From Flavobacteriales bacterium UBA7878 (GTDB lineage: Bacteria > Bacteroidota > Bacteroidia > Flavobacteriales > Schleiferiaceae), in contig DLRW01000017.1 of assembly GCA_002501205.1 (NCBI GenBank), positions 1-38,337 on the forward strand: a DNA stretch of 38,337 bases. Direction: 5' to 3'. Within the stretch, counting starts at the first letter, position 1, and each line of letters begins with the position of its first letter. Under the pieces are notes generated by a model that was not told the origin of the DNA, ran no database searches, and worked only from the letters and a program-made list of their open reading frames with translations. Both the position numbers and the translations under genes were made by a program. Shown here piece by piece: positions 25,576 to 32,307 of the stretch.

Positions 25576-25617
25576 AAAAAGTCGTCTCGGAATAACCGAG
25601 ACGGCTTTTCGTTTTTT
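25576..25617 (+). terminator. Intrinsic terminator after the OmpA-like gene
   Basis: A stem, CGTCTCGG/CCGAGACG with flanking G-C/G-U pairs, has AATAA as loop and is followed by TTTTC and TTTTTT. It is bidirectional in form (As ahead, Ts after) and stands between convergent genes. Confidence 0.9.
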
Positions 25618-25625
25618 GATAGTAT

Positions 25626-26294
25626 TTATTTTTTCTGTGCTAACCATTTCATTTCTATGATAGATTTAGATTCAAGCAATGAACTGTAGTCATGAATTCC
25701 TCCAACTCTCATTTTTTCAGGTGCATTATTCAAGTTTTTAATTATTATTCTGAATTCCATTTGGTGAGAGTGATCTAGTTTTTTATTAAACGGGTTAGTA
25801 TTTATTTTTCCCTTCTTTGTGAAATCAATGTATTTAACAAAATTCATTTTGAATTGTATTCCATGTTGAATAAAGTACCTCGATATCTTGTTTAGAAACT
25901 TATATGGTTCTTTGATTAAAAGAGCAGAATCGCCAAACTGAAGAAGGGAGTCATCAATTTGGTGCTGTAAGCTTTCGGCAAAAGTGTATGTTGATATAGT
26001 ATATAAACTATAACTAAGGTAAGTGTAGTTGTATTGAATTAACCTGCCCAGGTCTCCTTTGTTTGGGATGATTTTGAATCTTCCAATACTGGGGTGCTCA
26101 ACTTCAATTTTTGAAAACTCAGTGTTTAATATCCATTCAGACCCCTCATACAAGTCTCCTCTTTGGAGGTTGTTGTAATTGTTGAAATTTTTAGGAACAT
26201 TGAAGTATAATTCACCATAATCCCTCAGGTTTAATAGATGCTCTTCAGGTCCAAACTTGATAAAGCAAAATATTTTGTTGTCAAGTTTATTCAT
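25626..26294 (-). CDS. Hypothetical protein with FIKFG...GELYFN...RGD motifs
   Basis: Protein of 222 residues, AT-rich compared with the core genes. The start FCFIKFGPEEHLLNLRDYGELYFNVPKNF and the RGDLYEGSEWI motif recall a broad family of uncharacterised proteins (F-h-x-F-G-x-x-E-H-h-x-x-L plus G-x-L-Y-F/M-N and R-G-D-x-Y-E-G) that often sit in mobile or defence-rich regions. That memory is not verified. No signal peptide or membrane helix. Codon and base use differ from its core neighbours, and it lies at the left edge of the accessory region, consistent with transfer. A CACATTTG box lies upstream of its start. Confidence 0.7.
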   Translation of the reverse strand: MNKLDNKIFCFIKFGPEEHLLNLRDYGELYFNVPKNFNNYNNLQRGDLYEGSEWILNTEFSKIEVEHPSIGRFKIIPNKGDLGRLIQYNYTYLSYSLYTISTYTFAESLQHQIDDSLLQFGDSALLIKEPYKFLNKISRYFIQHGIQFKMNFVKYIDFTKKGKINTNPFNKKLDHSHQMEFRIIIKNLNNAPEKMRVGGIHDYSSLLESKSIIEMKWLAQKK

Positions 26295-26473
26295 TTATAA
26301 TATAATCCTGTGTTAAGATACAAATGTGCTATAATGGAGAGGAGTTGTTATTGAGCATTTTTATATAAATCGTTTCACTTCAAATTGTTGAAAGACCCAA
26401 AGTATTCTTCAAGCGCATTAAAGGCACTCATGGTTAAATAAAGTTTAATCAATTTAGGCAAAAGTTTTTGCTC

Positions 26474-26560
26474 CTTGGAACTATACCCTAAATTCCAAAG
26501 CCGGCATCCCTTCTCACAGGGCCCCGCCCGGTCTTACATCTCAAATCTCACTTCTCATCT
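26474..26560 (+). repeat. Dispersed ~85-bp element, copy 1
   Basis: Shared with the copy at 31109 at identical spacing: CTTGGAACTAT, ATTCCAAA 16-18 bases later, then a CCC-TCT-AGGG pairable block, AGGGC-CCGCCCG, then four heptamers of the form TCTNNNN (26532-26559). The distance from CTTGG to the first heptamer is the same in both copies. It lies in a gene-free stretch; the 60-residue open frame across it is not a gene. Confidence 0.75.
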
Positions 26561-26681
26561 TAAGGAAAATCCCCCTAATCTCCCCACGGGAAAATCCCTC
26601 TTTTTAATCAGAATTTTGACTGATCTTCTTGGTTCAGAAGTATTCAAGTTAGTCTGATTTCGTTAAAGTTTATTGGTCAAG

Positions 26682-26712
26682 AAAAAAACTGAGAAATCAA
26701 TTTTCTCAGCCT
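26682..26712 (-). terminator. Minus-strand intrinsic terminator
   Basis: A perfect 8-base stem, CTGAGAAA/TTTCTCAG, with seven Ts on the minus strand. It lies 40 bases beyond the decayed minus-strand frame and has no intact gene of its own, which supports that frame having once been a gene. Confidence 0.7.
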
Positions 26713-26750
26713 TTATTGCTCTATTTCAGGGCGTTTCGAGCTCAGTGTAT

Positions 26751-26933
26751 CTACAAAAGGTTTTGGGTTGCCTTAATGTTAAGCCGCCTTGGAAGCTCAA
26801 ATTCCAATTGGTCTAAGGCATTATTGGAATAGAGAGCATCCTTAGGTGTGGGAACGGAGCAAGGAATAAAAGTATAATTTTAGGTAGCTAAGGACTGAAT
26901 TAAGGTGATTGAGACTTTCTCATATTCCAACAT
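26751..26933 (-). pseudogene. Decayed coding remnant
   Basis: From an ATG at 26933 the minus strand reads 17 codons (MLEYEKVSITLIQSLAT), a TAA at 26882-26880, then 42 sense codons (NYTFIPCSVPTPKDALYSNN and on through LDQLEFELPRRLNIKA) to a stop at 26753. The composition looks protein-like, and a terminator follows. No family recognised; chance remains possible. Confidence 0.3.
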
Positions 26934-27036
26934 TGGATGTTTTATTGCTGAGTTTGGGTTGGGGTTAAAGCCAGTTTACTACAATCTGAAAGAACAACTA
27001 AACAATAAACATTAACTTTCTTTAAACAATATACAC

Positions 27037-27804
27037 ATGCAAGCAAACTATGGAGAAAATGAAATAAAATCCTTGCTACAAAAAGTGAGGATTTTCAATA
27101 AAGACATTGGCTCATACGAAGTTTTTGCTATCACTGACAATTTTGATTATGCAGTCAAACTTTCAAACGGGAGAGTACTTCTGAAAATCGAAGAATTACA
27201 AGATGACGAAAGGGACGCTCTCACACCAGAGCGTTTAACAGAAATTGCAAATCGTTTTGTTTCATCTACTGGTCAAAAGACGAATACTGGACAGCAGAAC
27301 ACTCAAGCAACCCAGCAATCAACTCCTGCTCCAAAAGAGACCGTTCTGAAAAAGAAAAACAAAACAGGAAAGACTATTCTAATAATTGCAATTGTGCTTT
27401 TCGGCATTTTTGCTACAATTAAAGTAGTCAATAACATGAATTATGGCGGTAGTGGCTACAATTCGGGAGATACCTATCAAGAAAAGGTAATGACGGTTGA
27501 AGAAATTGAGCGTTCACAACCGATAAACTTTCTGTCTGCGGATGGAACATACAGAGAAAACTTCTGGGGAGACAAATTCAAGGTTAGTTGTACAATCACC
27601 AATACAGCGACAGTAGCAACATACAAGGACGCTGTTGTTAGGGTGACTTATTATACAAAGACCAAAACCGTTTTAGGTAGCAACGACTATACAGTTTATG
27701 AAACTTTCCCTCCTACATCAACAAAAACCGTGGAGTTTAAAATTGACAATTACAAGAATGTCAATTCCATAGGATGGGACATTATAAATGCCGAAGCATA
27801 TTAA
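27037..27804 (+). CDS. Single-pass membrane protein of unknown function
   Basis: Protein of 255 residues with a cytoplasmic N-terminal domain (~1-80), a Gln/Thr-rich linker (~83-105), a Lys-rich stretch and one membrane helix (TILIIAIVLFGIFATIKVV, ~118-136). A C-terminal domain (~160-255) has the strand pattern VSCTITNTATVATYKDAVVR, which resembles a fibronectin/Ig-like or FxLYD fold. Compared with core genes it is AT-rich. The attC-like palindrome starts 15 bases after its stop, the arrangement of a gene cassette. Function not recognised. Confidence 0.75.
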   Translation: MQANYGENEIKSLLQKVRIFNKDIGSYEVFAITDNFDYAVKLSNGRVLLKIEELQDDERDALTPERLTEIANRFVSSTGQKTNTGQQNTQATQQSTPAPKETVLKKKNKTGKTILIIAIVLFGIFATIKVVNNMNYGGSGYNSGDTYQEKVMTVEEIERSQPINFLSADGTYRENFWGDKFKVSCTITNTATVATYKDAVVRVTYYTKTKTVLGSNDYTVYETFPPTSTKTVEFKIDNYKNVNSIGWDIINAEAY

Positions 27805-27815
27805 AAATAATACAC

Positions 27816-27953
27816 GTACCGCTAACATTGGCCATAGCAAATGCAGGTTGACTGTTTTAAAATGAAAATTTCACAAGTAAATAGAATTATGCTTGGTGGT
27901 TGAGAAAGCGGTTTCAAAATCCTGCTCTTGCCATAACCGGACCGTTAGTGGCA
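27816..27953 (+). repeat. attC-like imperfect palindrome
   Basis: The outer parts ACCGCTAAC (27818-27826) and GTTAGTGGCA (27944-27953) pair, and inside them GGCCATAGCAAATGCAGG pairs with CCTGCTCTTGCCATAACC. With G-U pairs the arm is about 20 bases, broken by a 2-base bulge, around an ~73-base middle. It directly follows an orphan gene, as attC sites follow integron cassettes. The end boxes do not fit the strict RYYYAAC / GTTRRRY consensus. Confidence 0.5.
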
Positions 27954-27967
27954 ATTCAAATGTAAAT

Positions 27968-28003
27968 ATGACAAATAAAGAAATTATAAGAGGAGAGGCT
28001 TCG
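27968..28003 (+). pseudogene. Start of an open frame interrupted by the IS element
   Basis: ATG at 27968 begins MTNKEIIRGEAS and reads straight into the left end of the insertion element. Beyond the right end the same phase gives only ten codons (NLNYVSMQFS) before a stop. It could be a leader or a truncated small gene. Confidence 0.25.
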
Positions 28004-28020
28004 TGTAACCTCCCCTAATT

Positions 28021-28908
28021 TCAGACTGGGTTTAAATGTACTTCGTTTTGTTTGGAGTAGCTTGTTTTTTCATCCAAGCAAGCTTGCTTGGATGAAAATT
28101 TCGCTTCTGTCTGGTGGGGCGTAATTCCCCCAAGTGCTTCATGCGGTCTGCTGTAGTTATAATCGTCCATCCATTGTTCGGCAATATGCCTCACCTGATC
28201 AATACCAGAGAATAGATGTGCATCTAAAACGTCTTGCCTAAAGGTGCGGTTAAATCGTTCGATATAGCCATTTTGCATAGGTTTTCCCGGCTGGATGTAA
28301 TAAAGCTCTATTTCTTGTACTCTACACCATTCACTAAACTCTAAGGAGGTGAACTCAGGGCCATTATCTACACGGATCTTACTCGGCTTTCCTTGTTCTT
28401 CAAAGGCTCTCTTTAAACTTTGGATTACCCCAAAAGAAGGAAAAGCAAACTCGGCTTCAATAGTAACGGCTTTGCGGTTAAAGTCGTCGATTACATTAAG
28501 TACACGGAACCTTCTTCCATTTTCTAAGGCGTCACTCATGAAGTCCATAGACCAGGTTTGGTTAGGCTGCTCCACCTGAACCAATGGTTCTTTCACGCGG
28601 GCAGGAATACGCTTCTTGGTCTTTCTACGAAGATTTAATCCCAACTTTAGGTAGATCCTACGAACACGCTTTTTATTCCAACCATAGCCCTCTAAGCGTA
28701 AGCGCTGATAAATCTTATCCTGACCCTCACGGGGGCGTAGCGCCACCATCTCAAGCAGCTTTTTAATTACTTCCGTATCGTCTTTAACTGATTGGTAGTA
28801 AAACATGGACTTAGGCAAACGAATCACCTTACAAGCCCTGGTAATACTTATCATGTAGGTATCCCTGAGATAAGTAGCCATGTTCTGACGATCACCAGTG
28901 CCTACCAC
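28021..28908 (-). CDS. IS3-family transposase OrfB
   Basis: Protein of 295 residues with an N-terminal HTH_21 region (SITRACKVIRLPKSMFYYQS) and an rve integrase core. The DDE residues are visible in WSMDFMSDAL (first Asp), IRVDNGPEFTS (second Asp) and GYIERFNRTFRQDV (Glu). It starts with GTG in phase -1 to orfA, with an A AAA AAG slippery heptamer at 28914-28908, so an OrfAB fusion by programmed -1 frameshift is expected. The reading frame is complete. The last codons are spanned by a long perfect palindrome (28067-28098). Confidence 0.95.
   Translation of the reverse strand: MVGTGDRQNMATYLRDTYMISITRACKVIRLPKSMFYYQSVKDDTEVIKKLLEMVALRPREGQDKIYQRLRLEGYGWNKKRVRRIYLKLGLNLRRKTKKRIPARVKEPLVQVEQPNQTWSMDFMSDALENGRRFRVLNVIDDFNRKAVTIEAEFAFPSFGVIQSLKRAFEEQGKPSKIRVDNGPEFTSLEFSEWCRVQEIELYYIQPGKPMQNGYIERFNRTFRQDVLDAHLFSGIDQVRHIAEQWMDDYNYSRPHEALGGITPHQTEAKFSSKQACLDEKTSYSKQNEVHLNPV
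28067..28098. repeat. 32-base perfect palindrome inside the transposase gene
   Basis: The 16 bases TTTTCATCCAAGCAAG are followed at once by their exact complement. It lies in the 3' end of orfB, flanked by Ts on both strands, so it can form a hairpin of the terminator type. Its core AAGCAAGCTTGCTT recurs at 38220-38233. Confidence 0.9.
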
Positions 28909-29168
28909 TTTTTTGAGAGCACATCCTTGAGCATTTTGTTATCCAAGCTCACATCAGCGAACATCTGTTTAAGCTTGCGATTTTCCTCCTCCAGCTCTTT
29001 CAAGCGTTTAAGCTGTAAGGAGTCCATCCCTGCATACTTCTTGCGCCATTGATAAAAGGTACCCTTAGATATGCCATACTCCCGGCAAATCTCGTCGGTC
29101 TTTCGGCCTGACTCATGCTGTTTAATCGCATTAACAATCTGGCTCTCGGTAAATCTCGACTTCTTCAT
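28902..29168 (-). CDS. IS3-family transposase OrfA
   Basis: Protein of 88 residues. It opens with the IS3 HTH_8 pattern KKSRFTESQIVNAIKQHESG and GISKGTFYQWRKKYAGM, followed by the leucine zipper (LKELEEENRKLKQMFADVSL) ending LKDVLSKKW. That ending and the zipper are typical of the IS407 group. It binds the terminal repeats and, fused to OrfB by frameshifting, makes the active transposase. Confidence 0.95.
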   Translation of the reverse strand: MKKSRFTESQIVNAIKQHESGRKTDEICREYGISKGTFYQWRKKYAGMDSLQLKRLKELEEENRKLKQMFADVSLDNKMLKDVLSKKW

Positions 29169-29302
29169 AATTACTGGTTAAATTTAAATAGCTTTAACCA
29201 GTCTGAAATTAGGGGAGGTTACAAACCTAAACTACGTTTCAATGCAGTTTAGCTAGAACCATTTATTGACAAATAGAATTGGTAAAATTAAAACAATCAC
29301 TC

Positions 29303-30205
29303 ATGGGCACCTTGAATGAAGAAACACTGAAAGTTTATACAGCTAAATCACAAGCAGACAAGGCCATTAATTCATTGAAAGGAATCCTACTTGGAGTTAA
29401 CCTAGATGGAGAAGTTCATCCAAAAGAAGTAAATGAACTCCAAAAATGGGCAATTGCACACAATGACCTTATCTCAAGAAACCCGTTCAATGAATTCATG
29501 ACAGTAATTGAGGAAACCGTAAATAATAGGCTTCCCGCTAAGGAGACAATCGAGGATTTGTTTTGGCTTTGTCAGAAATACGAATCAGACAATTATTACT
29601 ACAATGCTGTCACAGCCGATTTACAGATATTGCAAGGAATTTGTCATGGGATACTGTCAGATGGTGTTGTTAAGGAAAAGGAAGTATTTGAATTAAAAAA
29701 TTGGTTAGAAGAACATCAACATTTAAATACCTACTATCCATATGATGAATTGAGAAGTTTAATATTATCTATTGTATCGGATAAAAAAGTGGATGAGGAG
29801 GAAAAAATAGTGCTCAAGGCTTACTTCAACCAATTTGTCCAACTTTATGATAATGAAGTCAAGAAACAAATTGAGTTTGAAACAGCAGACATAAATATAT
29901 CAGGTCTCTGCACAAGTGAACCCGATGTCATTTTTCAGGGTAAGACTTTCTGTATAACTGGTGTGTTAAAGCGAGGTTCGCGATATGATCTTCAAAGGGA
30001 TATTGAAGCACTTGGAGGTATTCCAACGAATAGTGTTACACGGAAAACTGATTATTTGATCGTTGGTGACAACGGAAATCCTGCATGGGTTTTTTCCTGC
30101 TATGGTAGAAAAGTTGAAAAAGCAATCGGTTTGAGAAAAGAAGGACACGCTATTATGCTAATTCATGAATTCGACTTCTCGGATATAGTGGACGATTTAA
30201 AATGA
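29303..30205 (+). CDS. TerB-like / BRCT domain protein
   Basis: Protein of about 300 residues from ATG 29303; an in-frame TTG at 29279 would add eight residues. Three TerB-like helical repeats each have an acidic turn: VNLDGEVHPKEVNEL, LSDGVVKEKEVFEL and VSDKKVDEEEKIVL. The C-terminal ~85 residues are a BRCT domain: GKTFCITGVLKRGSRYDLQ, IEALGGIPTNSVTRKTDYL and a distal VEKAIGLRKEGHAIMLIHE helix, much like the BRCT of DNA ligase LigA. BRCT domains bind DNA ends or nicks and protein partners. AT-rich, beside an IS element, so probably acquired. A DNA-repair or defence role is possible but not shown. Confidence 0.82.
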   Translation: MGTLNEETLKVYTAKSQADKAINSLKGILLGVNLDGEVHPKEVNELQKWAIAHNDLISRNPFNEFMTVIEETVNNRLPAKETIEDLFWLCQKYESDNYYYNAVTADLQILQGICHGILSDGVVKEKEVFELKNWLEEHQHLNTYYPYDELRSLILSIVSDKKVDEEEKIVLKAYFNQFVQLYDNEVKKQIEFETADINISGLCTSEPDVIFQGKTFCITGVLKRGSRYDLQRDIEALGGIPTNSVTRKTDYLIVGDNGNPAWVFSCYGRKVEKAIGLRKEGHAIMLIHEFDFSDIVDDLK

Positions 30206-30236
30206 GTTGGATTCTAGTTGAACTAAAAACTAACAC

Positions 30237-30851
30237 ATGAACCCAATATTCTCTAGAAATGATAACTTTAGGAAAATAGCATTTCTTAATTGGAGAATGG
30301 ACTCCGAGAAAACTCAGAACAATAAGAATATGGCAGAAGGATACGTCAAGTCTGCCGTTATACTAATTAAAGAATGTCTGTCTGATAATCAGGACAAAAA
30401 AGCAGATATCATAATTTTTCCTATCCTAACTTGCCTAAATCATGGTATTGAACTTTACTTAAAGACCTTTATTGACATACTGAATAGATTACTTAAAAAC
30501 GACATCAAAGTTGACGGTACTCACAATCTAAACCAACTCTTCTTAACATTTACAGCAAGAATTAAAGACTTAGATGGTCAAAAGGAGGCTAACTACGTTC
30601 TTTCTCACTTTAAAGAACTTAAGGATTACATTAAAGAGCTTGTTATCAGAATAGAGTCGACTCCCAAAAATGATAAAATGGACTTTTCTCGGTACCCTTA
30701 TACAAAAGATTCAGAAAATCACTTTTATGTTGACAAATGGACAAACATCGAAGTTGACCTAGAAAATCTCAGTGACTTAGTGATAGATTTGGAAAAGAAA
30801 TTGGATTCATTCTCAAATTATCTCTACTTCGATAAATTAAATAATCGCTAA
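30237..30851 (+). CDS. Hypothetical protein, HEPN-like
   Basis: Protein of 204 residues, all-helical by eye. FPILTCLNHGIELYLKTFID followed by a GTHNLNQLFLTF segment is the pattern of HEPN-like proteins (a helix with Asn/His and E-L-x-L-K, then G-H-x-L). The catalytic RNase motif R-x4-6-H of HEPN toxins is not clear here, so it may be an inactive or structural HEPN member. It starts 31 bases after the BRCT gene on the same strand and is similarly AT-rich, so the two form a small accessory operon. Confidence 0.68.
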   Translation: MNPIFSRNDNFRKIAFLNWRMDSEKTQNNKNMAEGYVKSAVILIKECLSDNQDKKADIIIFPILTCLNHGIELYLKTFIDILNRLLKNDIKVDGTHNLNQLFLTFTARIKDLDGQKEANYVLSHFKELKDYIKELVIRIESTPKNDKMDFSRYPYTKDSENHFYVDKWTNIEVDLENLSDLVIDLEKKLDSFSNYLYFDKLNNR

Positions 30852-30890
30852 GAAATCATGCTCTTTGAACTGTAAACATTCTCGGATTAT

Positions 30891-30966
30891 CTTTCAAACT
30901 ACACTCCTTCAAGTGAAGAACTTTTCGGTTTGAAAGCTGCATATTTTTTATCGCAGGCCGTTAGTA
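30891..30966 (+). repeat. Inverted repeat plus CCGTTAGT end motif
   Basis: CTTTCAAAC at 30891-30899 pairs with GTTTGAAAG at 30928-30936, with a second pairable CTTC/GAAG inside. After it, CTGC ... GCAGGCCGTTAGTAGC ends the stretch. The end motif matches the GACCGTTAGTGGC end of the structure at 27816. This may be a second, degenerate copy of the same recombination-type site. Confidence 0.35.
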
Positions 30967-31108
30967 GCTACCTGAAAAACCACCAAACAGAAACCATCAA
31001 ATTAACTACATTACCCCAGAATTACCCAGCCCCCCCCAAAAAAAAAAGACAGCCCCCATCGGCACTTGAGGTTTTCAAATCGTATCAAAATTCTTAGGGC
31101 TTTAATCC

Positions 31109-31194
31109 CTTGGAACTATCCACATCATTCCAAATCAAAGAACCCCTCTAAAAGGGCTCCGCCCGTTCTAATGTCTATCGTCTAAAGTCTAGCC
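31109..31194 (+). repeat. Dispersed ~85-bp element, copy 2
   Basis: Aligns base for base in spacing with the copy at 26474: CTTGGAACTAT, ATTCCAAA, CCCCTCTAAAAGGGC, CTCCGCCCG, then heptamers TCTAATG, TCTATCG, TCTAAAG and TCTAGCC. Two heptamers are identical to those of the array at 19359. It lies just beyond the last core gene gcvT. Confidence 0.75.
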
Positions 31195-31202
31195 CCCAGA
31201 CC

Positions 31203-32279
31203 TCACTTCAGAAATGGAGGCTTGCTAACTCTCGCCTTCAACTGCTTATTCCGCACTTCGATATAGATCACGGTATCGGCCGCATCATAAGGTTTGTTGA
31301 GATATCCTAAGCCAATTGCTTGGTCCAGGCTAGGAGATTGAGTACCAGAGGTAACTACGCCAATCGCTTCACCTTCGGCATTAAGGATGCGGTAATCTTT
31401 ACGGGGAATACCACGGTCTTCCATAATAAAGCCGGTTAAGCGTCGGCTTAAACCTGCTTCTTTCTGGGCTTGCAGAGCTTCAGAATTGATGAAGTCTTTG
31501 CTGAACTTGGTGATCCAGCCTAAGCCAGCTTCCAGGGGAGAGGTGCTGTCGTCAATATCGTTGCCATAGAGGCAGAAACCTTTTTCCATGCGCAGGGTAT
31601 CGCGGGCACCTAAGCCAATGGGCTTAATGTCGAAATCCGCTCCCGCTTTGAAAATGGCATTCCAAACCTGCAGGGCATTTTCGTTTTTCACATAAATCTC
31701 AAAACCGCCGGCTCCGGTATAACCCGTGGCGGAGATTATCGCTTCAGCGCCATCAATCTTACCCATTTCGAAGGTATAATAGGTCATGGCCGCTAAGTCG
31801 GTTTCAGTTAAGGATTGCAAGGCTTCGGCCGCCTTAGGACCTTGTACGGCGAATAAAGACCAATCATCACTCTGGTTGTCCATTTTCACTCCATCCGGAC
31901 GATGGGAGTCTAACCAGGAATAGTCCTTATCAATATTGGAGGCATTTACTACCAATAGGTATTCACCTTCCGCTATGCAGTATACCAGAAGATCGTCAAC
32001 AATACCACCTTTATCATTGGGCATGCAGCTATACTGGATCTTACCAGGACTTAATTTGGATACATCATTGCTGGTTGTCTTTTGCAGGAAATCCAATGCT
32101 GCCGGGCCACTAACAAAAAATTCACCCATATGGCTCACATCAAATACGCCTACTTTTTCGCGCACATGAAGATGCTCTACTTTGAGGCCTTCGTATTGAA
32201 CAGGCATGTTAAAACCAGCAAAATCAACCATTTTGCCACCCAGGTCCTGATGAACCTGATCTAAAACTAATTTTTTCAT
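31203..32279 (-). CDS. gcvT: Aminomethyltransferase (glycine cleavage system T protein)
   Basis: Protein of about 358 residues from ATG 32279, which gives the usual GcvT start (MKKLVLDQVHQDLGGKMVDF, GFNMPVQYEG). Key parts are present: VFDVSHMGEF, SCMPNDKGGIVDDLLVYCI (Asp of the VDDL motif), GYTGAGGFEIYV and GLGARDTLRMEKGFCLYG. GcvT moves the methylene group of glycine from the lipoyl H protein to tetrahydrofolate, releasing ammonia. A longer open frame upstream overlaps the MiaE-like gene and lacks homology-like content. It is the last gene of the minus-strand run, 28 bases after that gene. Confidence 0.95.
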   Translation of the reverse strand: MKKLVLDQVHQDLGGKMVDFAGFNMPVQYEGLKVEHLHVREKVGVFDVSHMGEFFVSGPAALDFLQKTTSNDVSKLSPGKIQYSCMPNDKGGIVDDLLVYCIAEGEYLLVVNASNIDKDYSWLDSHRPDGVKMDNQSDDWSLFAVQGPKAAEALQSLTETDLAAMTYYTFEMGKIDGAEAIISATGYTGAGGFEIYVKNENALQVWNAIFKAGADFDIKPIGLGARDTLRMEKGFCLYGNDIDDSTSPLEAGLGWITKFSKDFINSEALQAQKEAGLSRRLTGFIMEDRGIPRKDYRILNAEGEAIGVVTSGTQSPSLDQAIGLGYLNKPYDAADTVIYIEVRNKQLKARVSKPPFLK

Positions 32280-32307
32280 GAGAGGTGTTTTAGGCTTGCG
32301 CCAATGA

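Larger units (their letters stand above)
26295..27036. other. Gene-free stretch of 742 bases
   Basis: Holds the start region of the gene at 26294, a GCAAAAGTTTTTGC palindrome near 26460, the dispersed element at 26474, a minus-strand terminator near 26690, and a decayed minus-strand reading frame (26751-26933). I see no intact gene. Confidence 0.6.
28004..29223 (-). mobile_element. IS3-family insertion sequence (IS407-group-like), intact
   Basis: Length 1220 bases, bounded by perfect inverted repeats of 26 or more bases beginning TGTAACCTCCCCTAATTTC and ending in CA. It carries two overlapping frames (orfA, orfB) with a frameshift heptamer. No direct target duplication is visible: the left flank ends GCTTCG and the right flank begins AACCTA. 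Both frames are intact, so the element may be active or recently active. Confidence 0.93.
30852..31202. other. Gene-free stretch of 351 bases
   Basis: Contains an inverted repeat (30891-30936), a CCGTTAGTAGC motif like that at the attC-like site, a tract of about eight C followed by about ten A near 31030, and the second dispersed element. No gene is seen. Confidence 0.65.

Noticed and set aside
26475..26657. 60-codon open frame on the plus strand
   Set aside because: It covers the dispersed non-coding element, whose other copy has no such frame, and the start is inside a conserved DNA block.
31030..31047. Phase-variable homopolymer tract (C run then A run)
   Set aside because: It lies outside any gene or promoter, so a switching role is not supported.
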